From Betaproteobacteria bacterium (GTDB taxonomy: Bacteria > Pseudomonadota > Gammaproteobacteria > Burkholderiales > Usitatibacteraceae), in the NCBI GenBank assembly GCA_016708825.1, contig JADJEZ010000004.1, positions 310,001 to 374,000 of the forward strand: 64,000 nt of DNA, given 5' to 3'. The notes beneath the pieces were generated by a model. The model searched no databases. It was not told the origin of the DNA and saw only the letters and a list, made by a program, of their open reading frames with translations. The translations under genes were made by a program, and so were the position numbers. Below are positions 27,022-36,596 of the stretch, in pieces (within the stretch, counting starts at the first letter, position 1; every line of letters starts with the position of its first letter).

Positions 27022-27351
27022 ATGCCCTTCATGCTTCTCATCCTCGTCATCCTCATCGTCGTCACCGTGGTCGCGTTCCTGAACACCAGCCCGCGGGTCG
27101 CGAACCGCGTTCCGCTCGTCGTCTTCAATGCGGCCACGCTCGCCTTGTCCGTTCCCGCGGCGGTCGCCGTCGGCTACTGGATCTTTTCCGACGCCGCGGC
27201 CCTCAAGCCCGACGCCCTGGGGATGGCGGCCTACCTGGGGGTCATGGCGGGCGGCGCCGCCGCGCTCCTGGTGGTGGCCGTGGGCGGGCTCGTGCGCAAC
27301 TTCGCGGTCTACCCGCTTTCGCGGCGACTCGCGCCGCCACCCGTCGAATAG
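27022..27351 (+). CDS. Small hypothetical membrane protein
   Basis: 109 residues with three predicted membrane helices: residues ~4-20 (MLLILVILIVVTVVAFL), ~35-55 (ATLALSVPAAVAVGYWIF) and ~70-92 (GVMAGGAAALLVVAVGGLV). No recognised domain. ATG 27022 was preferred; an in-frame GTG at 27001 is possible. Divergent from glgP, convergent with the amidohydrolase gene. Function unknown. Confidence 0.6.
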   Translation: MPFMLLILVILIVVTVVAFLNTSPRVANRVPLVVFNAATLALSVPAAVAVGYWIFSDAAALKPDALGMAAYLGVMAGGAAALLVVAVGGLVRNFAVYPLSRRLAPPPVE

Positions 27352-27375
27352 TCCTGAAGGACCGCGCCCCGCGGC

Positions 27376-28845
27376 CTAGCGACCGCGCGCCCAGGCGAGC
27401 AGGTTCATGAACTCGCGGCGGTTGCGCGGCCCGTGGGTGCGAAACGCCGGGTCGGGGCGCTCGCGGTAGTCGTCGCGGTCCCGCGCCACCCGGTCCCCCT
27501 TCAGGTGGCGGTCCAGCACGTCCTTCGCCACCGGGTAGATCTTCAACGCGTTCAGCCCGAAGACCCCGGCGCGCAGCGCGGGCGTGATCTCGGGGTAGCC
27601 GTGGCGATCGCGCAGCGCTTCGTCGATGCGGAAGCTGCGGAAGGCCTGGATCTGGTCCTGGGGCGAGCCGTACCAGATCGAATCGGTTCCCCAGAGCACG
27701 TTCTTCTCCCCCACGGACTTGAACAGCTTGCCCAGCGCATGGGCGGCGGAATCGGGATCGCGCATGAGGAAGCGCCAGGTGGAGCCCAGCTCCGCGAAGA
27801 CGTTGGCGCCGGGTTTCACGCCTTCCTTCGCGAGGCTCGTGACGAGCGCGTCGATGCCGTCGCTGCGCGACTCGTCGTAGGGGCCCTCGGGCTTGCCGGC
27901 GACGAAACCCGAGTGGTACACGAGGAAGTTCACGTCGGGGTAGCGCCGCGCCACGCGCCCGATGTCGGCGCAGGTCGAGTGCTCGTAGGAGCGCTGGCCG
28001 AAAGGCAGTCCCTTGTGGATCGCGATGTTCGCGATGCCCAGCTTCCTCGCCTTCTCGATCAGCGCGATGCCGGGCTCGTCGTCCAGGTGGAAGCCGCGGC
28101 CGTCGGGGCCCCACTGGGTGTAGGTCTTCCAGGCGCTCACGCGGAAGCGCGAGGCGAGTTCGTCCATGCCCTCGAGGTCCCCCGGCTGGTTGGGATTGAC
28201 GCGCCCGTGGATGAAGAGCCGGTGGGTGCCGTCGAGCCGCTCGACGATCTTCGCGGTGGCCGCCGCCTCCTCGATGGTGAGCGGCCCGCCCTCGCGGGAG
28301 GAGGGCACGAAGGAGAGCACCATCAGGTCGGTGTCGGAATCGAGGAAGACGTCCTTCACGAATTCGTCGGGGCCGATGCACTGCAGGTAGTCGAGCCGCC
28401 CCGGCCCCTTCGAAGGCCCGCAGGTTTCGGTCTTGTGCATGCGCAGGGGCGTGGCGCGCGCCGGAAGCCGCTTCGTCCACGCCCCGGTCGGATTCACGAA
28501 GTGCCCCTGGACGTCGAAGATGAACTCCCCGCCGTCCACCAACGAGCGGGCGAGCCGGGCGTCGAGCGCGGCCTCCGGCGGCACGTCGAAGTAGCCCCCG
28601 CGCCGGCCCGCGGCGGCGTAGGCCTCGTTCATCGCGAGCAGGCAGGTCGCCGCCCCGGCCGCGGAGACGAGGAAGTCGCGCCGGTGCATGCCCAGCCGGC
28701 GCGCGTTCCTGCCCGCCGCCTCGTGGGCGAGCCGGATCGCGTGGTGGTGTTCCGGGCCGAGCGCGATGGGGGCGAATTCGCCGATGCTGGCGGAGTCGAT
28801 CTTGATGGGCAGGCGCGTGCCTTCGGGGTCAAGGCGGTCGGTCAT
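27376..28845 (-). CDS. Amidohydrolase family protein (TIM-barrel, PF04909-like)
   Basis: 489 residues. An unusual ~50-residue N-terminal region precedes a twin-arginine-like motif HRRDFLVSAAGAATCLLAM, so export by Tat is possible though the leader is long. The barrel shows FDVQGHFVNPTG (HxH replaced by GHF), HGRVNPNQPG, AIHKGLPFG, FLVYHSGF and VLWGTDSIWYG (conserved Asp), typical of amidohydrolase-2 decarboxylases/hydrolases. The first metal-binding HxH is not perfect here. Substrate unknown. Confidence 0.78.
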   Translation of the reverse strand: MTDRLDPEGTRLPIKIDSASIGEFAPIALGPEHHHAIRLAHEAAGRNARRLGMHRRDFLVSAAGAATCLLAMNEAYAAAGRRGGYFDVPPEAALDARLARSLVDGGEFIFDVQGHFVNPTGAWTKRLPARATPLRMHKTETCGPSKGPGRLDYLQCIGPDEFVKDVFLDSDTDLMVLSFVPSSREGGPLTIEEAAATAKIVERLDGTHRLFIHGRVNPNQPGDLEGMDELASRFRVSAWKTYTQWGPDGRGFHLDDEPGIALIEKARKLGIANIAIHKGLPFGQRSYEHSTCADIGRVARRYPDVNFLVYHSGFVAGKPEGPYDESRSDGIDALVTSLAKEGVKPGANVFAELGSTWRFLMRDPDSAAHALGKLFKSVGEKNVLWGTDSIWYGSPQDQIQAFRSFRIDEALRDRHGYPEITPALRAGVFGLNALKIYPVAKDVLDRHLKGDRVARDRDDYRERPDPAFRTHGPRNRREFMNLLAWARGR

Positions 28846-28949
28846 GGTGTCCTCGGGGCGCTAATTCAGGGGAGCCAGGCGCGGGCATGGCGCGAACCGG
28901 ACAAACTGATCTATGCTACCGGCGAAGCTATCCCCGGGGTGGAGAGAAC

Positions 28950-29177
28950 ATGAAAAAGCCGATCCTGCTTGCCTGCCTGCTCGCCATTGCAGCCACCCCC
29001 GCCCTCGCGAGGAAGACCTGCGAGGAACTGAAGGGCGAAATCGAGGAAAAGCTCAAGGCCAAGGGGGTCAAGTCCTGGACGATCGACATCGTCGCCAAGG
29101 ACGAGGAAAAGGAAGGACGGGTCGTGGGCACCTGCGACGGGGGCACGAAGAAGCTCGTCTACCGGCGCGGCAAGTAG
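28950..29177 (+). CDS. DUF1161-like small periplasmic protein
   Basis: 75 residues. Signal peptide PILLACLLAIAATPALA, then CEELKGEIEEKLKAKGVKSW and VVGTCDGGTKKLVYRR, the hallmarks of DUF1161. The two cysteines probably form a disulfide. ATG 28950 follows GGAGAGA and begins the signal peptide. Divergent from the amidohydrolase gene. Function unknown. Confidence 0.85.
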   Translation: MKKPILLACLLAIAATPALARKTCEELKGEIEEKLKAKGVKSWTIDIVAKDEEKEGRVVGTCDGGTKKLVYRRGK

Positions 29178-29187
29178 CGTCCTTCCT

Positions 29188-30126
29188 CTAGCCGCCCTCC
29201 ACCGGCGGCAATTCCGGCGCGATCAGGGCGAGCCCGGCCCGCAGCAGCGCCTCGTAGCGTTCGCGCTCCCGAGCGATGGCCTGCGGCGTCCAGTCGTAGA
29301 ACCCGCCTCCCGCCTTCATCCCCAGCCGGCCCGCGGCGACCCGGTCCGTGAGTACGCGCGACGGCCGCGCGCCGGCGGCGAGCGTCGGGTACATCGTCGC
29401 GGCGGCGGCGGCGTGCACGTCGAGCCCCGCGTGGTCGCGCTGCAGCAGCGGCCCCGCCGCGAGAAAGCGGAATCCGAAGCCGAAGCGCACGGCCGCGTCC
29501 ACGTCCGCAGGCGTGGCAACCCCCGCTTCCACGAGCGCGAGGGCCTCTCGGGCGAGCGCGTGCTGCAGGCGGTTGGCGAGGAATCCCGGCAGGTCCTTCC
29601 GGACGATCACCGGCACCTTGCCCGTCGCGCGCATGAATCCGGCCAGATCCTCGGCGAGCGCCGGGTCGCTCGCCGGGCCGCACACCACCTCGACCAGGGG
29701 CACGAGGTGCGCCGGCATGAAGTAGTGCAACCCGAAGAACCGGTGCGCCGAGGGCAGGCCCTCGGCGATGGCGCTGATGGGAAAGCTCGAGCTGTTGCTG
29801 GTGAGCAGCGCGTCGTCGCGAAGCCGCGGCAGCACCTCCGCGAAGAGGCCGCGCTTGAGATCGAGGCGCTCCGGGACGGCCTCGATCACCAGGTCGATGC
29901 CGGGCCAGGGGACCGCGTCGAGGCTTGCGTGCACGCAAAGGCGATCGAGACGCCCGGGGCACCCGAGTGCCGCCAGGCCCGCGCAGAGCCTTCCGGCAAG
30001 CGTCTTGCGCACTTCCTCGAAGGTCTCGACCAGGTGCGTCGTGCAGCCCGCGCGGGCCAGGGTGAGCGCGATGTCCGCGCCCATGGTGCCGCCGCCTATG
30101 ACGGCGCAAGTCCTGCGATTTGCCAT
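29188..30126 (-). CDS. 3-hydroxyacyl-CoA dehydrogenase family protein
   Basis: 312 residues from ATG 30126. N-terminal NAD fold CAVIGGGTMGADIALTLARAG, then DLVIEAVPERLDLK, TSNSSSFPISAIAEGL, FGLHYFMPAHLVPLVEVV and C-terminal LGMKAGGGFYDWTPQAI, all typical of single-domain 3-hydroxyacyl-CoA dehydrogenases; L-gulonate or carnitine dehydrogenases share this layout. HYFMPAHLVPLVEVV is more like the latter group than the fatty-acid enzymes (HFFNPVxxMxLVE), so a small hydroxy-acid substrate is possible. Divergent from the binding-protein gene at 30171. Confidence 0.85.
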   Translation of the reverse strand: MANRRTCAVIGGGTMGADIALTLARAGCTTHLVETFEEVRKTLAGRLCAGLAALGCPGRLDRLCVHASLDAVPWPGIDLVIEAVPERLDLKRGLFAEVLPRLRDDALLTSNSSSFPISAIAEGLPSAHRFFGLHYFMPAHLVPLVEVVCGPASDPALAEDLAGFMRATGKVPVIVRKDLPGFLANRLQHALAREALALVEAGVATPADVDAAVRFGFGFRFLAAGPLLQRDHAGLDVHAAAAATMYPTLAAGARPSRVLTDRVAAGRLGMKAGGGFYDWTPQAIARERERYEALLRAGLALIAPELPPVEGG

Positions 30127-30170
30127 GCCGGGCTTCCTATAGAATTGCGGCATCCAAACCGGAGAACGCC

Positions 30171-31025
30171 ATGAGCCGCATCGCCATCGTACTGTTCCTG
30201 CTGGTTTCCGGGGCGGTCAGCGCCCAGGAGCTGACCGGCACGCTCAAGAAGGTCAAGGAAAGCGGCACGCTCACGCTCGGCATCCGCGAGACGTCGATCC
30301 CGTTCTCCTACCTGGACGAGAAGCAGAACGCCATCGGCTACTCCATCGACCTGTGCGCGAAGATCGTCGAGGCGGTGAAGGCCGAGTTGAAGATGCCCAA
30401 CCTCACGGTGCGCCAGATCCCGGTGGTGTCGCAGACGCGGGTGCCGCTGGTGGCCAACGGCACCGTCGATCTGGAATGCGGCTCGACCACGAACACGCTC
30501 ACCCGCCAGAAGCAGGTGGAGTTCTCCCACGTCACCTTCATCGGCGGCACGCGCCTGCTGGTCAAGGTGAAATCGGGCGTGAAGGAGGTCGAGGACCTGA
30601 AGGGCCGGCCCATCTCCGTCTCCCAGGGCACCACCAACGAACGCGTGATCAAGGGCCTGTCGGACAAGCTGGACCTCGGCATCAAGGTGCTCAACGTGAA
30701 GGACCACGGCGAGGGCTTCCTCGTGCTCGAGAGCGGCCGCGTGGACGCGAACGTGAGCGACGACATCCAGCTCATGGGGCTCCGGTCCCGGGCGAGGAAC
30801 CCGAAGGACTACGCCGTCGTGGGCCGGCACCTGTCCTACGAGCCCTTCGGGCTCATGTTCCGCAGGAACGACGCCGACTTCAAGCTGGTGGTGAACCGCA
30901 CGCTCTCCGGCCTCATGCGCTCCGGCGAGATCGAGGCGATCTACGCGAAATGGTTCGATCCCCTGGGCGCGCCCCTGAGCGACACGATGCGCACCGCCTT
31001 CTCGATACAGGCCCTGCCGGAATAG
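30171..31025 (+). CDS. Amino acid ABC transporter substrate-binding protein (GltI-like)
   Basis: 284 residues with signal peptide (IAIVLFLLVSGAVSAQ). The SBP family 3 fold shows TLKKVKESGTLTLGIRETSIPFSYLDE, IGYSIDLCAKIVEAVK, ECGSTTNTLTRQKQVEFSHVTFIGG and SVSQGTTNERVIKGL, matching glutamate/aspartate binding proteins. No permease or ATPase gene is adjacent, so it is an orphan binding protein or shares the aap or another transporter. The start follows GGAGAACGCC. A fatty-acid ligase gene follows after 46 bp. Confidence 0.88.
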   Translation: MSRIAIVLFLLVSGAVSAQELTGTLKKVKESGTLTLGIRETSIPFSYLDEKQNAIGYSIDLCAKIVEAVKAELKMPNLTVRQIPVVSQTRVPLVANGTVDLECGSTTNTLTRQKQVEFSHVTFIGGTRLLVKVKSGVKEVEDLKGRPISVSQGTTNERVIKGLSDKLDLGIKVLNVKDHGEGFLVLESGRVDANVSDDIQLMGLRSRARNPKDYAVVGRHLSYEPFGLMFRRNDADFKLVVNRTLSGLMRSGEIEAIYAKWFDPLGAPLSDTMRTAFSIQALPE

Positions 31026-31071
31026 CGACACGCATCGCGTTCGAGACGGCGAGGGGAAGAAGGCGCATCCC

Positions 31072-32777
31072 ATGACCGACGCCCGCCCGTGGCTGCGTTA
31101 CTACGGGGACGTCCCGCACTCCATCGACTACCCGGGGGTGACGCTCTACGAGGCGCTCGCCGCCAGCGCGCGGCGCGTGCCCGGTTCGGTCGCGTGGGAC
31201 TTCCTCGGCACGCGCGCGACGTACCGCGAATTCCTGGAAAGCGTGGACCGCTGCGCCGCCGCCCTGGCGGCCGAAGGCCTGCGCGCCGGGGAGCGCTTCC
31301 TCATCTCGATGCCCACGACGCCGCAGGGCGTGATCGCCTTCTACGCGGCCAACCGCCTCGGGGCGCTGCCGGCGTTGATCCATCCGCTGTCGACGGCGCC
31401 GGAGATCACCCATTACCTCGATGCCACGGGCGCGCGCATGGCGCTCGTGCTCGACGCCTTCTACGGCACGCTCGCCGCGGCCACTCCCGCCAAGGGTCTC
31501 GAGAGGATCCTCGTCGCGAGGATCCCGGAGTACCTCCCGCCGCTCAAGCGCCTGGGCTTCTGGGCGACCAAGGGCCGCAAGATGGCGCCGGTGCCAGCCG
31601 ATCCGCGGGTGCGGCGGTGGGCGTCGCTCCTCGCCTCCGCGCGGCCCGACACGCGCGCGCCCGCGGGTCGCACGGACGACGCGGCCGCGATTCTCTTTTC
31701 GGGGGGGACCACGGGGCTGCCCAAGGGCATCGTGCTCTCGAACCGCAACTTCATCGCCCAGGGCATGCAGGCGGCGTCCTGGTGCGGCCTGGGCGAGCGC
31801 GACGCGATCCTCGCGGTGCTGCCGATCTTCCACGGGTTCGGGCTGGGGTGTGCGTGAACGCGGCCTTCATGGGCGGCGGCAAGTCCATCCTCGTGCCGCA
31901 GTTCAGCGCCGAGATCGTCTCCGAGGTGCTGCGCCGCGACCGGCCCAACGTGCTGGTGGGCGTGCCGACGCTCTTCGACGCGCTCGCCAAGGACCCGTCG
32001 CTCGAGAAGGCCGACCTTTCCTGCCTCACGGCCTGCTTCTGCGGCGCCGACACGCTGCCGCGCGCGGTGAAGGAGCGCTTCGAGGCGATGGTCGCGGCCG
32101 GCGGCGGGAAGGTGAGGCTCCTCGAGGGATACGGTCTCACGGAAGCGGTGACGGGCATCATGGCCACGCCCCTCACGGAGTATCGCGAGGGCTCGGTCGG
32201 CATCCCGTTTCCCGACATGCTCGCCAAGGTCGTGAAGACGGGCACGACCGAAGCGGCGCCGGCGGGCGAGGAGGGCGAGATCTGCATCGCGGGTCCCGCG
32301 GTGATGCTCGGATACCTGGACGATGCCGAGGCCACCGCGCAGGCGCTGCGCGAACATGCCGACGGCCGCACCTGGCTGCACACGGGCGACCTCGGGAAGA
32401 TGGACGCCGACGGGTTCACCTACTTCTCGGTGCGCCTGAAACGCATGATCAAGTCGTCGGGGTTCAACGTGTACCCGGCGCAGGTCGAGGCGATCATCCG
32501 CGAGCACCCCGCGGTGGCCGAAGTCTGCGTGATCGGGGTGCCGGATCCCGCGCAGGTCGAGCGCGTCGAGGCGTGCGTCGTGCTGCGCGATCCGGCGCAG
32601 GCGGGCGAGGCGATGGCGGAGGCGATCATCCATCACTGCCGCGAGCGGCTCATCAAGTGGTCCTGTCCCCGCGCGGTGGCGTTCGTGCCGTCGCTGCCGC
32701 TTACGCGCGTGGGCAAGATCGATTACCGCGAACTCGCGCGCCGGCACGCGGCGGGCGAACTGGCGCAAGGCCCATGA
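31072..32777 (+). CDS. Acyl-CoA synthetase (AMP-forming), frame broken near 31845-31848
   Basis: Activates a carboxylic acid to its CoA ester. ~568 residues over two frames that join in GGGG at 31845-31848, where one G seems missing (HGFGLG then VCVNAAFMGGGKS). Motifs: AAAILFSGGTTGLPKGIVLSNRN (P-loop), LLEGYGLTEAVTG, WLHTGDLGKMDADGF and KRMIKSSGFNVYPAQVE (hinge and A8), plus LTRVGKIDYREL with the catalytic C-terminal lysine. The substrate is unknown. The stop overlaps the start of the ThDP lyase gene (ATGA), so the pair probably acts on the same acyl chain. Confidence 0.85.
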
Positions 32778-34519
32778 ACCCTCCGGACATCCCCGCCCAC
32801 GGCGGCGAACGCGTCGCGGCCGCACCCGCGGCGCACGGCGTGAAGGTCGTCTTCACGCTCTGCGGCGGCCACATCTCGCCGATACTGGTCGCCGCCAAGC
32901 GGCGCGGCATCCGCATCGTCGACACGCGCGACGAGGTCACCGCCGTCTTCGCCGCCGACGCCGTTGCGCGGCTCACCGGCACGCCGGGCGTGGCGGCGGT
33001 CACCGCGGGGCCGGGCATCACCAACACCATCACGGCGCTGAAGAACGCGCAGCTCGCGCAGTCGCCGGTGCTGCTGCTGGGCGGTGCCGCGCCCACCGCG
33101 CTGCAGGGCAGAGGCGCGCTGCAGGACATCGACCAGAAGCCGGTCGTCGCGCCCCACGTGAAGCTCGTGCGCCAGGTGCGGCGCGTGGCCGACCTGGGTC
33201 CCGCCGTCGAGGAAGCGCTGCTCGCCTCGCTCTCCGGCGTGCCGGGCCCCGCGTTCGTCGAGTGTCCCGTCGATCTACTCTACGACGAGCAGTTGATCCG
33301 CGGCTGGTACGCCGACGCGGCGGGAAAGGGTACGGCGATCGCCGACCGCCTGCTGCGCTGGTACCTCAATCGCCACGCGGCGAAGATGTTCGCCGGCGCC
33401 GGCGCGCCGTATGCGCCCGTGGGCCGGCCCGTGGCCGCGCCCCTTGCCGGCGAAACCGCGGTGGCGCGCGCCGCCGAGGCGCTCGCCCGCGCCGAGCGTC
33501 CGCTCATGATCCTGGGCAGCCAGGCCATCGTCGAATCCGCGCAGGCCGCGAGCGTGGCCGAAGCCGTCGCCCGCCTGGGCGTGCCCGTGTACCTTTCCGG
33601 CATGGCGCGCGGTCTCCTGGGCCGCGAATCGGCGCTGCAGATGCGGCACGCGCGCCGCAAGGCGTTGCGCGAGTCCGACTGCGTGCTGCTCGCCGGGGTG
33701 CCCTGCGATTTCCGCCTCGACTACGGCAAGCACGTGCGCCGAGCCGCGACGCTCATCGCGGCCAACCGCAGCCGCAAGGATGCGCGCCTGAACCGCAAGC
33801 CGGAGATCGAAGCCATCGGCGACGCGGGCCGCTTCCTCGTCGCCCTCGCGGGGCGCGTGGCGCCGGGCGCCGGGCGCGCGGCGTGGATCGAGTCGCTGAA
33901 GGTGCGCGACGCCGAGCGCGAAGTCGAGATCGACGCGCAGGCGCAGGCCTCCGGCGAGCACGTGAACCCGGTCGCGTTCTTCCGCGCCCTGGATCGTGCG
34001 GCGGAGACAACGCCGTGTTCGTGGCCGACGGCGGCGATTTCGTCGGCACCGCTTCCTACATCCTCGCCGCGCGGGCCGCTCGCCTGGCTCGATCCGGGCG
34101 CCTTCGGCACGCTCGGTGTCGGTGCGGGCTTCGCGCTTGGCGCGGCGGTGGTGAAGCCGTCCGCCGAGGTGTGGCTCGTGTGGGGCGACGGCGCCAGCGG
34201 CTACGGGCTCGCGGAATTCGACACTTTCGTGCGCCACGGGATCCCGGTCATCGCCGTGGTCGGAAACGACGCCGGGTGGACCCAGATCGCGCGCGAGCAG
34301 GTGAAGATGCTCGGCGACGACGTGGGCACGGTCCTCGCGCGCACCGCCTACCATGAGGTCGCGAAGGCGTTCGGCGCGGAGGGCGTGGAGATCCGCAGCC
34401 AGGCGGAAGTGGAGGCGGGCTTCGCGCAGGCGCGCCGGCTCGCGGCCTCCGGCCGGCCCGTGCTGGTCAACGTCTGGCTCGACCGCACGGAGTTCCGCGA
34501 AGGCTCGATCTCGATGTAG
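32774..34519 (+). CDS. ThDP-dependent enzyme of the HACL2/ILVBL type (2-hydroxyacyl-CoA lyase-like)
   Basis: 581 residues. ThDP enzyme of the acetolactate synthase-like family. Segments TLCGGHISPILVAAKRRGI, DTRDEVTAVFAADA (activating Glu ~54), MARGLLGRESALQ, LLAGVPCDFRLDYGKHVRRA, GPLAWLDPGAFGTLGVGAG, and the cofactor motif GDGASGYGLAEFDTFVRHG to GNDAGWTQIAREQVKML closely follow human ILVBL/HACL2, a 2-hydroxyacyl-CoA lyase that releases formyl-CoA. Between ~34003 and ~34069 the frame is shifted and then restored: the alternative frame reads DNAVFVADGGDFVGTASYIL as expected, so two compensating indels scramble ~22 residues here. Coupled to the acyl-CoA synthetase by a 4-bp overlap. Confidence 0.85.
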   Translation: MNPPDIPAHGGERVAAAPAAHGVKVVFTLCGGHISPILVAAKRRGIRIVDTRDEVTAVFAADAVARLTGTPGVAAVTAGPGITNTITALKNAQLAQSPVLLLGGAAPTALQGRGALQDIDQKPVVAPHVKLVRQVRRVADLGPAVEEALLASLSGVPGPAFVECPVDLLYDEQLIRGWYADAAGKGTAIADRLLRWYLNRHAAKMFAGAGAPYAPVGRPVAAPLAGETAVARAAEALARAERPLMILGSQAIVESAQAASVAEAVARLGVPVYLSGMARGLLGRESALQMRHARRKALRESDCVLLAGVPCDFRLDYGKHVRRAATLIAANRSRKDARLNRKPEIEAIGDAGRFLVALAGRVAPGAGRAAWIESLKVRDAEREVEIDAQAQASGEHVNPVAFFRALDRAAETTPCSWPTAAISSAPLPTSSPRGPLAWLDPGAFGTLGVGAGFALGAAVVKPSAEVWLVWGDGASGYGLAEFDTFVRHGIPVIAVVGNDAGWTQIAREQVKMLGDDVGTVLARTAYHEVAKAFGAEGVEIRSQAEVEAGFAQARRLAASGRPVLVNVWLDRTEFREGSISM

Positions 34520-34686
34520 TCCCTTGCCGGCCGGCATCCGCGGATGCGGGTGTATGCTGGATGCGCACCTCCGGAAGCGCTTGGCCGTGGGTTCGCGCGC
34601 TTGCGGCGCACCGCGCGCCGCGGTCCGTCTTCCGGGTGGATGCCGGGTATCGTCGACGAGGCATTGAGACCACAGGAGGACGAACG

Positions 34687-35163
34687 ATGATGACCACGAC
34701 CACCCTGGACCTGCTGAGGAAGCAGCCCTTCGTGCAGGGCATGCACGATCGTCACGTCGACCAGCTCGGCGAACTCGCGCGCAGCGTATCGCTCGAGCGC
34801 GGGCGCGTGCTCTTCGGCGAGGGCGAGGAGAGCCCGGAGTTCTACCTGGTCCTCGCGGGCATGGTGGCCCTCGAGATCGCACCGCCCAGCGGCGCCTTCC
34901 GCCTCGACACCCTGGGCGCCGGGGACGAGCTCGGCTGGTCCTCCGTCATGGGAGGCAAGACCGTGTTCCAGGCCCGCGTGCTGGAGGAGGCGAAGGCGCT
35001 CGCCTTCGATGCCGCGGCGCTGCGCGCGTTGTGCGAGAAGGACACCGCGTTCGGCTACGAATTCATGCGCCGCCTGCTGTCGGTGGTCGCCGACCGGCTC
35101 CAGGTCACGCGGCTTCACCTCATGGACAACCACTGGCCGGTGGCCAGGCTCGCCGGCGCCTGA
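34687..35163 (+). CDS. Stand-alone cyclic nucleotide-binding domain protein
   Basis: 158 residues, mostly one Crp-like cNMP-binding domain: VSLERGRVLFGEGEESPEFYLVLAGMVALEI, then LDTLGAGDELGWSSVMGGK and FEFMRRLL-type helix (YEFMRRLLSVVADRLQVTRL). There is no DNA-binding helix-turn-helix after the long helix, so it is not a normal Crp/FNR regulator. The phosphate-binding cassette is imperfect, so ligand binding is uncertain. ATG 34687 follows CAGGAGGACGAACG. The next gene begins 8 bases later. Confidence 0.82.
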   Translation: MMTTTTLDLLRKQPFVQGMHDRHVDQLGELARSVSLERGRVLFGEGEESPEFYLVLAGMVALEIAPPSGAFRLDTLGAGDELGWSSVMGGKTVFQARVLEEAKALAFDAAALRALCEKDTAFGYEFMRRLLSVVADRLQVTRLHLMDNHWPVARLAGA

Positions 35164-35171
35164 CGCAGCGG

Positions 35172-35884
35172 ATGGCGAACGAGTCGTCGAAGACGCGCAG
35201 GCAGTGGGGTCCGCTGGAGCACGCCGTGCTCCAGGGCGAGGGCATCGACATCGGCTGCGGGCCCGATCCGGTCCTTCCCCACGTCATGCCCTTCGATCTC
35301 GCCCAGGGTGACGCGAACGAGATCACCCGGCACGTCCACCGGCAGTTCGATTTCGTCTACGCCTCCCATTGCCTCGAGCACATGCGCGATGCGCGCGCGG
35401 CCATCGCGCAGTGGTGGGCGCTCGTGAAGCCGGGCGGCGTGCTTTTCGTGATCGTGCCGGACGAGGATCTCTACGAGCAGGGCTACTGGCCCAGCCGCTT
35501 CAACCGCGACCACAAGTGGACCTTCACGATCGCCAAGCACGCGAGCTGGTCGCCGGTGTCGATCGGGCTCCTGAGCTCGCCCGCTCGCTCGCGGGCGGCG
35601 AGGTCGTGGACATCCGCCTCTTCGACACGGGCTACCGGCGCGAACTGCAGGTCGACGGCCGCGAGGCGGGCACCCGCGGCTGGCGCACCCGCCGCGCGCT
35701 GGGCCGGGCGGCCTACGGCGTGCTTCGCCTGCTGGGCTTCGACCGCGAGCGCCTCAAGCGCGCCTTCATCCGCCCGCTCGACCAGACGGCCTTTCCCGAC
35801 ACGCTCGCGCAGATCCAGGTGATCGTGCGCAAGGCCGGCGCCCCTCAGCCGGACACGAGCAGCCAGGCGCCCGTCGCGAGGTAG
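35172..35884 (+). CDS. Class I SAM-dependent methyltransferase, frame broken near 35564-35575
   Basis: About 237 residues over two frames. The N-terminal part has IDIGCGPDPVLPHVMPFDLAQGDAN (SAM loop), FVYASHCLEHMRDARAAI and LVKPGGVLFVIVPDEDLYEQG. After ~35570 the sequence continues in another frame with PELARSLAGGEVVDIRLFDTGY, FDRERLKRAFIRPLD and TLAQIQVIVRK. This resembles glycan or lipid methyltransferases of unknown substrate. One base seems missing at the junction. It overlaps the end of the convergent permease by 40 bp. Confidence 0.75.
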
Positions 35885-36596
35885 ATCACGCCCATCGCCA
35901 TCACCGTCCAGCGCGTCCATTGCCGGAACGACGCGTCGGTGAGGCGCTCCAGCACGTGGCGGGAGAGCGTCGTGCCGGTGATGGCGAGCGCGACCATGAG
36001 CGCGGCCAGCCAGAAGTCCACCGTGCCGCGCTGCGCGGCGCCGACGAGACCCCGAAATAGAGGATCTTCAGGATGTGCCCGAGGCTCTGGGTCGAGGCCT
36101 TGGTCGCCACGACCGCGCGCCGGTCCATGGCCGAGCGCACGAAGAAGAGGTCGAGGATGGGGCCGGAGACGCCCGCGACGAGCTGCAGCCCGGTGGTCAC
36201 CACGCCGCAGGCGAAGGGGTGGCCCGGCTTCCTCACGTCGAGGACGAGCCGCTCGGGAAGCGCCAGGCCCACGAACGGCGTGATTCCCAGCACGACCAGC
36301 GCGACCGGCTTGCTCACCACGAGCTGCACCGCGGTGAAGGCCGCGAGTGCCAGGAGCGATCCCAGGGCGTTGCCGCGGAAGACGCGCCAGTCGATGGAGC
36401 TTCGCCACAGGATCGCGCGCCAGCCGTTGGAGGCGAGCTGCGTCACGCCGTGCAGCACCATCGCCTGGGGCACCGTGAGGAGTGCCAGCAGCACACCCAT
36501 GAGGATCATGCCGCCCGCCATCCCGAGGATGCCGGAGATGAAGGAGGTCGCGAGCGCCGAGACGGCGAGGGCGGCGAGGACGGCGAGGGATGGCAT
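35845..36596 (-). CDS. TauE/SafE-type sulfite exporter family permease, frame broken at 36050-36053
   Basis: ~250 residues, eight-helix inner-membrane permease. Visible helices start VLAALAVSALATSFISGILGMAGGMILMGVLL, then KPVALVVLGITPFVGLALPER, GVVTTGLQLVAGVSGPILDLFF (the second half of the family's repeat). The frame breaks in the CCCC run (36050-36053; HILKILYFG then GLVGAAQRGTVDFWLAALM) and continues to WTVMAMGVIYLATGAWLLVSG. Members export sulfite, sulfoacetate or other organic anions. Substrate unknown. Confidence 0.8.

Noticed and set aside
33998..34075. A truly different sequence in the middle of the ThDP lyase (ETTPCSWPTAAISS)
   Set aside because: The other frame at the same place gives the conserved DNAVFVADGGDFVGTASYIL segment, so two compensating indels explain it.
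32774..34519. Acetolactate synthase (ilvB) call
   Set aside because: The internal segments match the ILVBL/HACL2 group, and no small regulatory subunit (ilvH) is adjacent.
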